Origin: Candidatus Hodarchaeum mangrovi
GTDB taxonomy: Archaea; Asgardarchaeota; Heimdallarchaeia; Hodarchaeales; Hodarchaeaceae
DNA: 45,747 bases
NCBI GenBank assembly: GCA_016839515.1
Contig: JAEOUE010000230.1
Location: forward strand, 1 to 45,747
Direction: 5' to 3'
This document shows, piece after piece, positions 14,911 through 23,403 of the stretch (the first letter of the stretch is position 1; each line of letters begins with the position of its first letter). Below the pieces are notes generated by a model that made no database searches, was not told where the DNA came from, and saw only the letters and a list, made by a program, of their open reading frames with translations. A program made the translations under genes and the position numbers.

Positions 14911-16773
14911 ATGAATGAGGAATTATACAACAATGTACGTAAATTTCTTCTACAAAAAAATCTAAATGAAGCGGAAAGCCTCTATTATAGTAATTTGGAA
15001 ACTAATCTCTCTGATACAAACTTTGAAGCTTTTTATTGGCGTTCACTTATTGAAGCGGAAATTTTTAGGACAAAAAATGAATATAGGATCTCTAAAGAAA
15101 AATTAATGGCAATAGTTCGAAATAGATTTAATACATCATTGAATTTTTCTCAACGTCGACGATTATATGGACGTTTAGGAGTTATTTCATATAATCTAGA
15201 AGAGTACGAAGAAACTGTTAATTGGTTAGAACCTGTACTCCCTCTTTGTACTGAAAATATAGGAAGATATAATTATTACAATTTTTTTCTGTTAAAATCC
15301 CTTAAACAGCTTAATAACCAAGAAAAATTCTCAAATTTTCTTTTCCAAGGATTATCACTGAACCTTAATATTTTTAATGAAACCAGGCCTTCTTCGACTT
15401 TAAATTATTTAAATGATCTTTTAGTAATTTTACAAGAAAGCCCAAATTATCGAATTATTATATCGAATGTTGAAAATTTTATTGGAGAATCCCAGAATAA
15501 TTATGCTGAGATATTATTATCCTATTTCAAAGCCATAGCGTCATCTAAATTAAAAGAATTGTCACAATTTTGTGATCAATTACAAATATGTGTCGAAAAA
15601 ATAACGCCTTTCTCCAAAGAATTAAAATTCCAACTATATTGGAATCTTAGTTACCAATTAGAAAACACCTTTAGCGATTACCAAAGAGCAAAAGAATTAT
15701 TAGAAAAATGTTTAATAGACTACCCAAATCCTTGTTGGCAGCGAATATCACTTTTAAATAAGTTAGGTTCTTTATTACGGTTTATAGGAGATTATAACCA
15801 AGCAATTAACTATTTAGAAGAATCTATTGATATCAACAGCAGATCTATAAATGATTCTTGGTATAAATCGTATTCTCATAACACTCTTGGTATGATTCAC
15901 ACATTTTTGGGAGATGTAACGTCTGCACACAATCATTACGGGGCGAGTTTGTCACTTAGTGAGAATTCAAAAGATTTTTATAGTTTGGGTTATGTTTATG
16001 GGGCATTGGGTTGGTTAAATTCCAATCAAGGAAGTTTAATAAAAGCGAAACACTATTATGAAAATGCAATCAATACTTTTTTGAAAATTTCAAAATCACC
16101 ACCCTCAATCATCCTTCTTGCCTATGCAGAAATGTTAGCTCAGCTTGATTTCATAAAAAACCAAGAAGAGATTGAATCTCTATTAAAAAAGGCAGAAAAA
16201 TTAGTTGAAAAATCTCAACGACCTTTGGATTATGGTAGATATTATAACTCTAAAGCTTATATTCTTCTTCATCAAAAAGAATTTCAGAAAGGACTTAAAA
16301 CTTTTAGAAAAGCATTGGAATATTCAGAATCTTTTGAAGTTGAGACAAGAACACTTTTAGGAATGAGTCAAGCTTCTCTTGAGCTCTACATTAGTATCGG
16401 AGAAGAGGAATATCTGAATAAAACTGAATTGTATCTTAAGGACTTAAAAAATGCTGTAAAAGCTTCTAAAATTATAACAGGAGAGGTAGAACTTCTACTT
16501 AGTATCATTACTTTACATAATTTACAATTTTCTGAAGCTAGGGACTCATTTGAAAGACTTTTGAACTTTATACATCTTAATAATCTTACACAATTAGAAG
16601 AAAAAGTATATAAACAATTTAAAATCCTTCAAATTCTCCAAAAGCAACAAGATTTAGATGCTTTTGTTCATTCAAGTCAAGAATTCGTCGAATTTAAAAC
16701 AACCTCGATACGTGAAATGATTGATTATATTAAAGAAATTTTGATGCTTCTTAGTGCATATGATGAGAAATAA
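14911..16773 (+). CDS. TPR-repeat protein
   Basis: 620 residues, all helical, no membrane segment. Tetratricopeptide-like repeats are clearest at about 275-390 and 430-480 (for example GDYNQAINYLEESIDI, GDVTSAHNHYGASLSL, GSLIKAKHYYENAI, EFQKGLKTFRKALEY), with degenerate repeats on both sides. Such solenoids are protein-interaction scaffolds; large TPR proteins of this type are common in Asgard genomes. No fused enzymatic domain is visible. Partner unknown; the neighbours do not suggest one. GGATG lies a few bases before the ATG. Confidence 0.8.
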   Translation: MNEELYNNVRKFLLQKNLNEAESLYYSNLETNLSDTNFEAFYWRSLIEAEIFRTKNEYRISKEKLMAIVRNRFNTSLNFSQRRRLYGRLGVISYNLEEYEETVNWLEPVLPLCTENIGRYNYYNFFLLKSLKQLNNQEKFSNFLFQGLSLNLNIFNETRPSSTLNYLNDLLVILQESPNYRIIISNVENFIGESQNNYAEILLSYFKAIASSKLKELSQFCDQLQICVEKITPFSKELKFQLYWNLSYQLENTFSDYQRAKELLEKCLIDYPNPCWQRISLLNKLGSLLRFIGDYNQAINYLEESIDINSRSINDSWYKSYSHNTLGMIHTFLGDVTSAHNHYGASLSLSENSKDFYSLGYVYGALGWLNSNQGSLIKAKHYYENAINTFLKISKSPPSIILLAYAEMLAQLDFIKNQEEIESLLKKAEKLVEKSQRPLDYGRYYNSKAYILLHQKEFQKGLKTFRKALEYSESFEVETRTLLGMSQASLELYISIGEEEYLNKTELYLKDLKNAVKASKIITGEVELLLSIITLHNLQFSEARDSFERLLNFIHLNNLTQLEEKVYKQFKILQILQKQQDLDAFVHSSQEFVEFKTTSIREMIDYIKEILMLLSAYDEK

Positions 16774-16938
16774 TGACCAGTAATTCAACAATAAAATTAT
16801 TTAGCCTAGGTATTCAAGTAAAAAGGATTATCTTTAGTCGAAAATAATAGAATGATACAGATAAAATATTATTAAATTTATACAATTGCTATCTAAATTT
16901 CCATTATCTATAAATTGAAAGAGTTGAAGGAATAGTAA

Positions 16939-18090
16939 ATGAATATTACTCAACTAAGAGAAAATTTTCCAGTGGTTGAAAAAGCTATCTATCTCAATCA
17001 CGCTGCAATTGGCCCCAGTCCATTACCAGTCCAAGATTTAACCCAAAAATGGATGGTTCATCATAAAACTTATGGAGAGTTATATTTCAGACCATTAAAT
17101 CAGATGTATGAAGAGATAAATAAGGATCGGAGAACTGTAGGTACTTTCATTAACGCACAGTTTCCTGAGGAAGAAATTGCCTTTACTTACAATACTAGCT
17201 ATGGTCTTGCTGCTATTGCAGAAGGTATTGATTGGAGAAAAGGTCAAGATAAAATCATATTGAATGATCTCGAATATACCTCGAATTCTTACACATATCA
17301 GGTATTAGCACAAAAATTTGACCTTGGTACATCTATAATACGGAATAAGAATGGGATTCTAGAATTAGATGATTTTAATCTTGATCAAGATACCCGACTG
17401 GTTGCGATATCTCATGTACAATTTGGAAACGGTTTTCGTATTAACCTTGAGGAATTAGCTAAAATCGTCCATGAAGTCGGAGCTTATCTTATAGTTGATG
17501 CTATTCAATCATGCGGAGCTATTCCAATAGATGTTCAAAAAATGAATATAGATTTCCTCGTAGCAGGTGGTTATAAATGGCTTCTTGGACCTATGGGTAC
17601 AGGTTTTATTTATGTGAAGAAAGACCTTGCCAATCATTTAAATCCTTCCTTTGTAGGATCAATGTCTGATATGAATCCAATGAACCTTTCTCATCATGAT
17701 TATGTTCCTGGAACGGGAGCAAAACGATTTCAAGCTTCATTAGGACCAAATTCAACACTTTTAAGTGAGGCAGTGAAATTTCTAGCAGATATCGGAATAA
17801 ATAATATATATCATCAGATTGAAAAGCTTACTTCATTGATTATTGATATTGTACTCAACACACCTGAATTTATATTACAGTCTCCTATCAAGCAGAAAAG
17901 TATGCGAAGTGGGATTATCAACTTTAAATGCCCACGAGCAAAAGAAATTGTATCTGAATTACGATATTTACCTAAAAAAGTCGCAATTTCCTATCGAGAA
18001 GGTGGATTAAGGCTTTCTCCTCATTTTTATAATACAGAAGATGAGATTATTGAAAGTTTAGAACAAATAAAAAAACTTTCACAGAAATAA
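16939..18090 (+). CDS. PLP-dependent aminotransferase class V
   Basis: 383 residues of fold-type I. YLNHAAIGPSP at the N-terminus, FTYNTSYGLAAIAEG, LVAISHVQFGNGFRI, AYLIVDAIQSCGAIPIDV with the PLP-pyridine Asp, and GGYKWLLGPMGTGF carrying the Schiff-base Lys213. This is the pattern of the cysteine desulfurase / isopenicillin-N epimerase-like group. The specific cysteine-loop of SufS/IscS desulfurases is not evident, so it is probably an aminotransferase, lyase or epimerase of unknown substrate. It stands alone, 165 bp after the TPR gene. Confidence 0.85.
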   Translation: MNITQLRENFPVVEKAIYLNHAAIGPSPLPVQDLTQKWMVHHKTYGELYFRPLNQMYEEINKDRRTVGTFINAQFPEEEIAFTYNTSYGLAAIAEGIDWRKGQDKIILNDLEYTSNSYTYQVLAQKFDLGTSIIRNKNGILELDDFNLDQDTRLVAISHVQFGNGFRINLEELAKIVHEVGAYLIVDAIQSCGAIPIDVQKMNIDFLVAGGYKWLLGPMGTGFIYVKKDLANHLNPSFVGSMSDMNPMNLSHHDYVPGTGAKRFQASLGPNSTLLSEAVKFLADIGINNIYHQIEKLTSLIIDIVLNTPEFILQSPIKQKSMRSGIINFKCPRAKEIVSELRYLPKKVAISYREGGLRLSPHFYNTEDEIIESLEQIKKLSQK

Positions 18091-18136
18091 ACTTGATTTC
18101 ATTAACTCTTTATTTTCTAAAGAATAGAAGTTATTC

Positions 18137-18841
18137 TTATTCGCCATTTTTTGACAAGCTACTCCATGGACTCTCACCGTGCCACTCACGAATTTTTTTG
18201 ACAGGACTACCCGCATAAACCGAGTTGGAGTCAAGGGTACGATTGGCAGGAATCACAGAATTTGAAGCTACGATAACCTGATCTCCGATAGTTACACCAG
18301 GAAGAATAATGGTACCTGCACCAATTGTACAGTTTTTCCCAATTTTTATTCGCTTTCTGAATAATTCTCCTTGAGAAATAGCATGTCCTCCAATGATACA
18401 TCCAGTTCCAATCGAAGTATAATCTCCTACTTCAATTAATTCCACATCCCAAAGTCTTGTGTAAATTGCTACACCTTTACCGAGATTTCCACCAAATAAT
18501 TTATAAAATATGGCAGGAAATATTTGGTTAATGAAAAATTTGTTAACCATATAGTATGCAGTGTCTTGACAAGTCATGGCAATCCCCCATAATGCCATAT
18601 CTCTTCCAGAAAGGATTCCTTCCTCATTACGCATGAATGATCTAGCGATTTTATGGATCATTGCAAAAACGAATAATGATGAAAAAAGTGTGAATAATAA
18701 AGCCATTAAAAGTGAGAAAAAGAGTTGTAGAGGAAATCCTTGAAAAAGCTCAAAGAATATCAAAAATGAATTTACTCCGATAAAAAGTGTCAAAGCAAGT
18801 AGTATGATTTGAAAAAGAACCCATGCAACCAGTGTAATCAC
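18137..18841 (-). CDS. Membrane-anchored hexapeptide-repeat acyltransferase
   Basis: 234 residues. Two membrane helices (about 3-28 and 38-65) precede a left-handed beta-helix (about 115-215) with hexapeptide turns such as VEVGDYTSIGTGCIIGG, IKIGKNCTIGAGTIILPGVTIGDQVIV and a closing YAGSPVKKI. It resembles the C-terminal acyltransferase part of Pls-like proteins and CatB-type acetyltransferases; the acceptor may be a membrane lipid or envelope sugar. It follows the second MFS gene by 21 bp, so it belongs to that operon. The only upstream standard start is GTG 18841, which overlaps the ribosome-binding sequence AGGTGA; an in-frame CTG at 18832 has more typical spacing. Confidence 0.75.
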   Translation of the reverse strand: MITLVAWVLFQIILLALTLFIGVNSFLIFFELFQGFPLQLFFSLLMALLFTLFSSLFVFAMIHKIARSFMRNEEGILSGRDMALWGIAMTCQDTAYYMVNKFFINQIFPAIFYKLFGGNLGKGVAIYTRLWDVELIEVGDYTSIGTGCIIGGHAISQGELFRKRIKIGKNCTIGAGTIILPGVTIGDQVIVASNSVIPANRTLDSNSVYAGSPVKKIREWHGESPWSSLSKNGE

Positions 18842-18862
18842 CTTAAAACGATTATTTTCAAT

Positions 18863-20530
18863 TTATGTAACATTCTGTTCGAAGTTTATTGAGGGAGCAA
18901 GATGACCAAAAACTTCTTCTGCAATATCAACTGCTCCATCAAATAAAGATCGGGAGCCATTCCATGTTTTTAATGTTTCAGAATATCTAGCAACAAATTT
19001 TTCAAGGAATTCTTTCAACGCAAACTGAAGCTCAGGATCTTGTTTATTACTAAATATAGCAGCAGAAGCACCTTTCTTTTTTTCAGTCAAAATAAAATGA
19101 TGTCCATGCTGAACAAGATTTAAATCGCCTTTCTCTTTCATTGTTTCGCTCATAAAGGAGGCGACAGCAGTTAATGCCCCTGCTAGAAGTGTTAATTCAA
19201 CTGAGATCTCAATCTTTTTTTGGAATAAGTAATCGAAGATTGGTAATCCTCCTTCTTCCATTACTAGTAAGAGTGTGAAGTCTAATGGTTTATAGCTATC
19301 AGAAACCCAAAATAAAGGAAACGCAGAAAGAATTGCCAGTATTATCAGTAAATAAGTAAGAAATTCAATATTTCCACCAATTGGAACAATAATCCATTTT
19401 CCTAATCCCGATCCAACCCCTAATCCTAATGTTAGAGAGATTAAACCTAGAGAAAAATATCTTCCTAGTCCATCACGAGGTGATAGATCAGCCCAAATTG
19501 AGGAATCAAGAGTAGAATGAATAAAAGCAAATGAAATCCCAAGAATCATCGCAGAAAGCAGATAACTTTCAAAACTTTCTCTTTGCAGACCAAAAATCAA
19601 TGTCGAGAAAACGATGCCATATATTGTAACAACAATAAGGCTTTTTCGCCCTATTCGATCAGCAAAATATCCTGCAGGCAGTATTGCTATTAAATCACCT
19701 AGTAAGACAATAAACCAATAAGTTTTATCAGTAGGTAATTCAAATTGACCAACACTGGGAATAGTTACGCCTAAATCAACATTAAATTCCATCCCAATTT
19801 TAGAGAAACTCGTAATTACAAGTCCAACCATTGCATAAAGTAGGAAATGAGTGATTAAATAAGCCTTTACAGACCGTCTTCCAACAATTTTACCAAATTT
19901 AGTTGGCCATTTATCATTTTTCCAAGGAGTTCCTAAATCTCTGGATATTAAGAAAAAAATTAGGGTCAATAGGAATCCAAGAACTCCTATTATTGGCAAA
20001 ATTACAGCCCAGCTGTGGCTAAATAGCTCTGTATCAGTAAATCGATGAGAAATTAGCCCTCCTACTATAATACTAATAAGCGTGAGTATTATAAAAGAAA
20101 AAATAACAACTGAATAAGTCTTTCCCCTACTCCACATATCAGTAAGACCACCAAACAAAGTACCGCTACTTGATAATAATATTGCAAAGGAAATAACTAG
20201 ACAGGTTAAAGAAAGAAGTAAGATGAAGCTTTGATCGATCGTAAATGTAAAAAAAATTATTGAAATAGAACTTCCTAACATACCGATTATCGTAGTAAGA
20301 CGTAATCGTTCAGGATATTTGTCTAAATAAGCACCAGTAAAATATAGTGCTATTATAACCAAAATTAAAAAGAAACTTAATAAAACAAGTCCAAAGCCTG
20401 AAAAGGGATTATTTGGAGAGTTTTCAACATAATCTAAGATGTCAAATAAATAGATTAAAAGGAGGAGAGAAGCTAAAATCCAAGAGAAGATCGAGGGAAT
20501 TGTTATTGTTAGTATAGTTTTAACTTTCAT
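18863..20530 (-). CDS. MFS transporter with C-terminal longin/roadblock-like domain
   Basis: 555 residues. Residues 1-410 hold 12 membrane helices; the MFS loop motif is GYFADRIGRKS at about 285-295, and the equivalent N-half loop is degenerate (GAYLDKYPERL). Residues about 413-545 are soluble: a strand LLLVME, a turn GGLPIFD, a strand/helix, the helix LTLLAGALTAVASFMSE, strands LNLVQHGHHFILTE and AAIFSN, and a helix ALKEFLEKFVARY. This beta-beta-alpha-beta-beta-beta-alpha order is that of longin/roadblock domains. Substrate unknown. It is 132 bp after its paralogue and 21 bp before the acyltransferase gene. Confidence 0.78.
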   Translation of the reverse strand: MKVKTILTITIPSIFSWILASLLLLIYLFDILDYVENSPNNPFSGFGLVLLSFFLILVIIALYFTGAYLDKYPERLRLTTIIGMLGSSISIIFFTFTIDQSFILLLSLTCLVISFAILLSSSGTLFGGLTDMWSRGKTYSVVIFSFIILTLISIIVGGLISHRFTDTELFSHSWAVILPIIGVLGFLLTLIFFLISRDLGTPWKNDKWPTKFGKIVGRRSVKAYLITHFLLYAMVGLVITSFSKIGMEFNVDLGVTIPSVGQFELPTDKTYWFIVLLGDLIAILPAGYFADRIGRKSLIVVTIYGIVFSTLIFGLQRESFESYLLSAMILGISFAFIHSTLDSSIWADLSPRDGLGRYFSLGLISLTLGLGVGSGLGKWIIVPIGGNIEFLTYLLIILAILSAFPLFWVSDSYKPLDFTLLLVMEEGGLPIFDYLFQKKIEISVELTLLAGALTAVASFMSETMKEKGDLNLVQHGHHFILTEKKKGASAAIFSNKQDPELQFALKEFLEKFVARYSETLKTWNGSRSLFDGAVDIAEEVFGHLAPSINFEQNVT

Positions 20531-20662
20531 TCTTTCACTATCCTAATCTGGGAATTTTTTATTCTTATGACTAAGATTAGTCTCATAACAGAAATTATCT
20601 CTATATATTACAATTTAATCTTGATAATAGCGAATCATTTTTCCATATAGAAAAACTTGTTG

Positions 20663-22246
20663 CTACCAACTTTTACCACTTCGAGCTGGGATTAATGGAC
20701 CAAATATTTCCTCTGCGTCTTGAACTGCAGAATGAAAAATTGAAGACAAACCAATCCATTTTACAATATCCTGTTGGAATCGTAAACAAAATCTAAAAAC
20801 AAATTTATCAAGATTCTTTTTTATTTCAGAATCTAATTTGTTTGTAAAGATTGTTCCAAAGATTGTTTTTCCATCCACAGTTTTTACTTTAGATTGAATA
20901 ATAAAAACATTACCATGGCGAACCAAATCTAAACCACTCCCTGAATTTTCATCAATTGCTTCAAATATTGTACCTAAAGCTGATAATGCTCCACTAACCA
21001 ATGTTAAATCCTTTCGAGATATATCATCTTGAGATTCAAAGTCATGATGAAACATCAAAATACCACTAGTTGAAACAAGTAAAAGGTAAATTTCAAGGGG
21101 TTTATAGGAATCAGCAATGAAAAATAAAGGTGATAAACTCAAAACAGCCAGTGCAATTAATAGATATGTAACTATATCAATTCTACCTAATGGTGAAATT
21201 AAAAATCCAATTATAAAACCTAATCCAATCCCCTGTAATAATGAAGTAATATTTAATGCAGAATAACGACCAATTGAATCTAAAGGGGCTAGATCTGCCC
21301 AAACTCCACTATCTATCGAAGGATGCATCATTGAGAAACTTACCCCTAATATAATAGCAGATACATAATACACAACATAAAAATCAGTAACTGCACCAAT
21401 TAAAACTGAAAAAACAATCATATAAGTTCCAAAAACAAATAAATCTTTTCTCCCAATACGATCAGAGAGTTTTCCCATTACTATAACTGAAAAAAGATCC
21501 CCTAAAAATACAAGAACCCAGAATAGATTTGGTTCAATGACCATTTGAGAAATTGTTGTGAAGGCTACCCCAAGCATTATATAAGTTAGGAGATGAGCTA
21601 TTGTATAAGCTTTAACGGATCTTCTTGTTATTATTTTCCGTGTAGAAGTAGGAAATTGATCATTAACCCATAGAAATTTAGTCTTAGTATAATAAAAAAT
21701 AATAATTGATGCAATTAAAGAAAAACATCCTATGATAAACAGCGGGACATCAACATTTGATTTTAAGATTTCAAAAATAATAATAAAAATTAATGCAATA
21801 AACATGCTAGTAAATACAGCACAAGAATAAATAAAACCTCTATCAGTAGACTTTATATTAACTGTAAATATTGAATGAGCTGCAACAGCAAGTATTCCTA
21901 GACTAAATCCTAAAAATGGTAATCCAATTATTATAAAGTGATTGAACGATAAACTGAAAGCGGTACAAATGAGAGAAAGGCCATTTAATAATAATGATCC
22001 AGCTATAAGCTTTATAGTATAGGTAGGTTGTTTATCAATAAAGTAACCACTTCCTACTATTGAAAGAGTTGAAATACCAGTTATTATAAATAATAAAAAA
22101 GTCCCAAAACTCGTAAATGGATTTGACATTTCTGTTAACGGAATGGAATCTAATAGCTCAAAACCATATATGAATATGAAGAGAGAAGTTTCCAACCAGA
22201 CTAATGTAACAGGTAATAGGATTAAAAATAGTTCAAATTTCCGCAT
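20663..22246 (-). CDS. MFS transporter paralogue with C-terminal longin/roadblock-like domain
   Basis: 527 residues, a clear paralogue of the next gene: the MFS motif GKLSDRIGRKD near 257, the shared segments HPSIDSGVWADLAPLDSIGR and ADSYKPLE at the end of the membrane part, and the same soluble domain at about 381-520 (LLLVSTSG, LTLVSGALSALGTIFE, LDLVRHGNVFIIQS, FGTIFTN, NLDKFVFRF, then AVQDAEEIFGP). Twelve membrane helices are expected. The conserved soluble domain in both copies argues it is functional, perhaps a sensor or GTPase-docking module. The gene is divergent from the first M42 peptidase gene (84 bp). Confidence 0.78.
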   Translation of the reverse strand: MRKFELFLILLPVTLVWLETSLFIFIYGFELLDSIPLTEMSNPFTSFGTFLLFIITGISTLSIVGSGYFIDKQPTYTIKLIAGSLLLNGLSLICTAFSLSFNHFIIIGLPFLGFSLGILAVAAHSIFTVNIKSTDRGFIYSCAVFTSMFIALIFIIIFEILKSNVDVPLFIIGCFSLIASIIIFYYTKTKFLWVNDQFPTSTRKIITRRSVKAYTIAHLLTYIMLGVAFTTISQMVIEPNLFWVLVFLGDLFSVIVMGKLSDRIGRKDLFVFGTYMIVFSVLIGAVTDFYVVYYVSAIILGVSFSMMHPSIDSGVWADLAPLDSIGRYSALNITSLLQGIGLGFIIGFLISPLGRIDIVTYLLIALAVLSLSPLFFIADSYKPLEIYLLLVSTSGILMFHHDFESQDDISRKDLTLVSGALSALGTIFEAIDENSGSGLDLVRHGNVFIIQSKVKTVDGKTIFGTIFTNKLDSEIKKNLDKFVFRFCLRFQQDIVKWIGLSSIFHSAVQDAEEIFGPLIPARSGKSW

Positions 22247-22330
22247 TTCTGATCACAAATAGTAATCAAAGCATAAGTAGAAATTTGGTAATTTAAATTA
22301 TTTTAGCTATTACATTCCCTGGAGAGAAAT

Positions 22331-23380
22331 TTGAAAATGCTTGAAAATGAATTATTCAAAAAAATAAAAATGTATAATGAAGTATTTGGCCCAGTGGGGA
22401 GAGAAGAGCAAGTACAGGAGTTAGTAAAGAAAAATTGGGAAAAGTTTGGAGTCTTAACAAAATTTGATAATATTGGGAACCTTTTTGGACGAATTGATGG
22501 AATAGGTCGGCATTGGGCCATCGTAGTTCACGCTGACTCTATAGGTTTTATAGTCCAACAAGTTCTTGATGATGGTTTCATAAAATTATCGTTTAATACA
22601 GCTGCAACAACCCCTGATGCGAGATTCTTATCTGGAGTACCACTAAAATTCTTTACACGAAAAGATACTATCGTAAAAGGGTATTTTGGTTTAAGAAGTG
22701 GTCATATAGCTGGTATCGAAGGTAAAGTAACACCTATTCTTTTCGAGGATCTCTTTGTTGACATTGGTGTTTCATCCAAACAAGAGGCGATAGATCTAGG
22801 AATCGACATTGGAACTCCCGCAGTTTTTGATATTGAGGTGAAAACAATTCAAAAAAATCTTGTTGGTCCCTCTATGGATAACCGAATAGGTTTAGCTGTT
22901 CTTAACTTACTGTTAATGGAATTAGTCAAACTAGAAAAAAAACCTAATCTTACTCTTATTTCAACGGTTCAAGAAGAAATGGGTTTAAAAGGAGCTACTG
23001 CAGCTGCCAAATCAGATCAGTTTGATACAGTAATAGTATTAGATATAGGATTATCAGGTGATATTCCAAATACTGATAAAGATTTTATCCCAACAGCTCT
23101 AGGAAAGGGCCCTATAATAGTTTATAAAGATTTTTCAGTGCATTATCATGATTCATTAATCAAAGAAATTGAAATATTGGCTGATACAGAAGCTATTCCA
23201 ATTCAGCGAGCAGTATTTAAGAATTATCGTACTGACGGAGAAGTATTTTTTATGGAGGGACATTCAACTGTGATGCTAGCAATTCCATGTCGCTATACTC
23301 ATACATACTTTGAAACAGTACGGAAAGAAGATATTTTTAATATGGTAAAATTAATCATCCATTTGATTAATCCAAAATAA
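22331..23380 (+). CDS. M42-family metallopeptidase (TET-like)
   Basis: 349 residues. Dinuclear-metal ligand motifs are VVHADSIGF (His), GPSMDNRIG (Asp), STVQEEMGLKGA (catalytic Glu and ligand Glu), IVLDIGLSGD (Asp) and CRYTHTY (His). The usual HxDEIGF has Ser in place of Glu and the usual DDR-G is DNR-G, so it is a divergent member, but all ligands are kept. M42 enzymes are large tetrahedral aminopeptidase complexes that degrade peptides in the cytoplasm; some relatives are annotated as endoglucanases. The start is TTG 22331 (GGAGAG upstream) or ATG 22337. The kinase-MBL gene follows closely. Confidence 0.85.
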   Translation: MKMLENELFKKIKMYNEVFGPVGREEQVQELVKKNWEKFGVLTKFDNIGNLFGRIDGIGRHWAIVVHADSIGFIVQQVLDDGFIKLSFNTAATTPDARFLSGVPLKFFTRKDTIVKGYFGLRSGHIAGIEGKVTPILFEDLFVDIGVSSKQEAIDLGIDIGTPAVFDIEVKTIQKNLVGPSMDNRIGLAVLNLLLMELVKLEKKPNLTLISTVQEEMGLKGATAAAKSDQFDTVIVLDIGLSGDIPNTDKDFIPTALGKGPIIVYKDFSVHYHDSLIKEIEILADTEAIPIQRAVFKNYRTDGEVFFMEGHSTVMLAIPCRYTHTYFETVRKEDIFNMVKLIIHLINPK

Positions 23381-23403
23381 CAGTTCAGGTGAGACAAGAG
23401 TCT

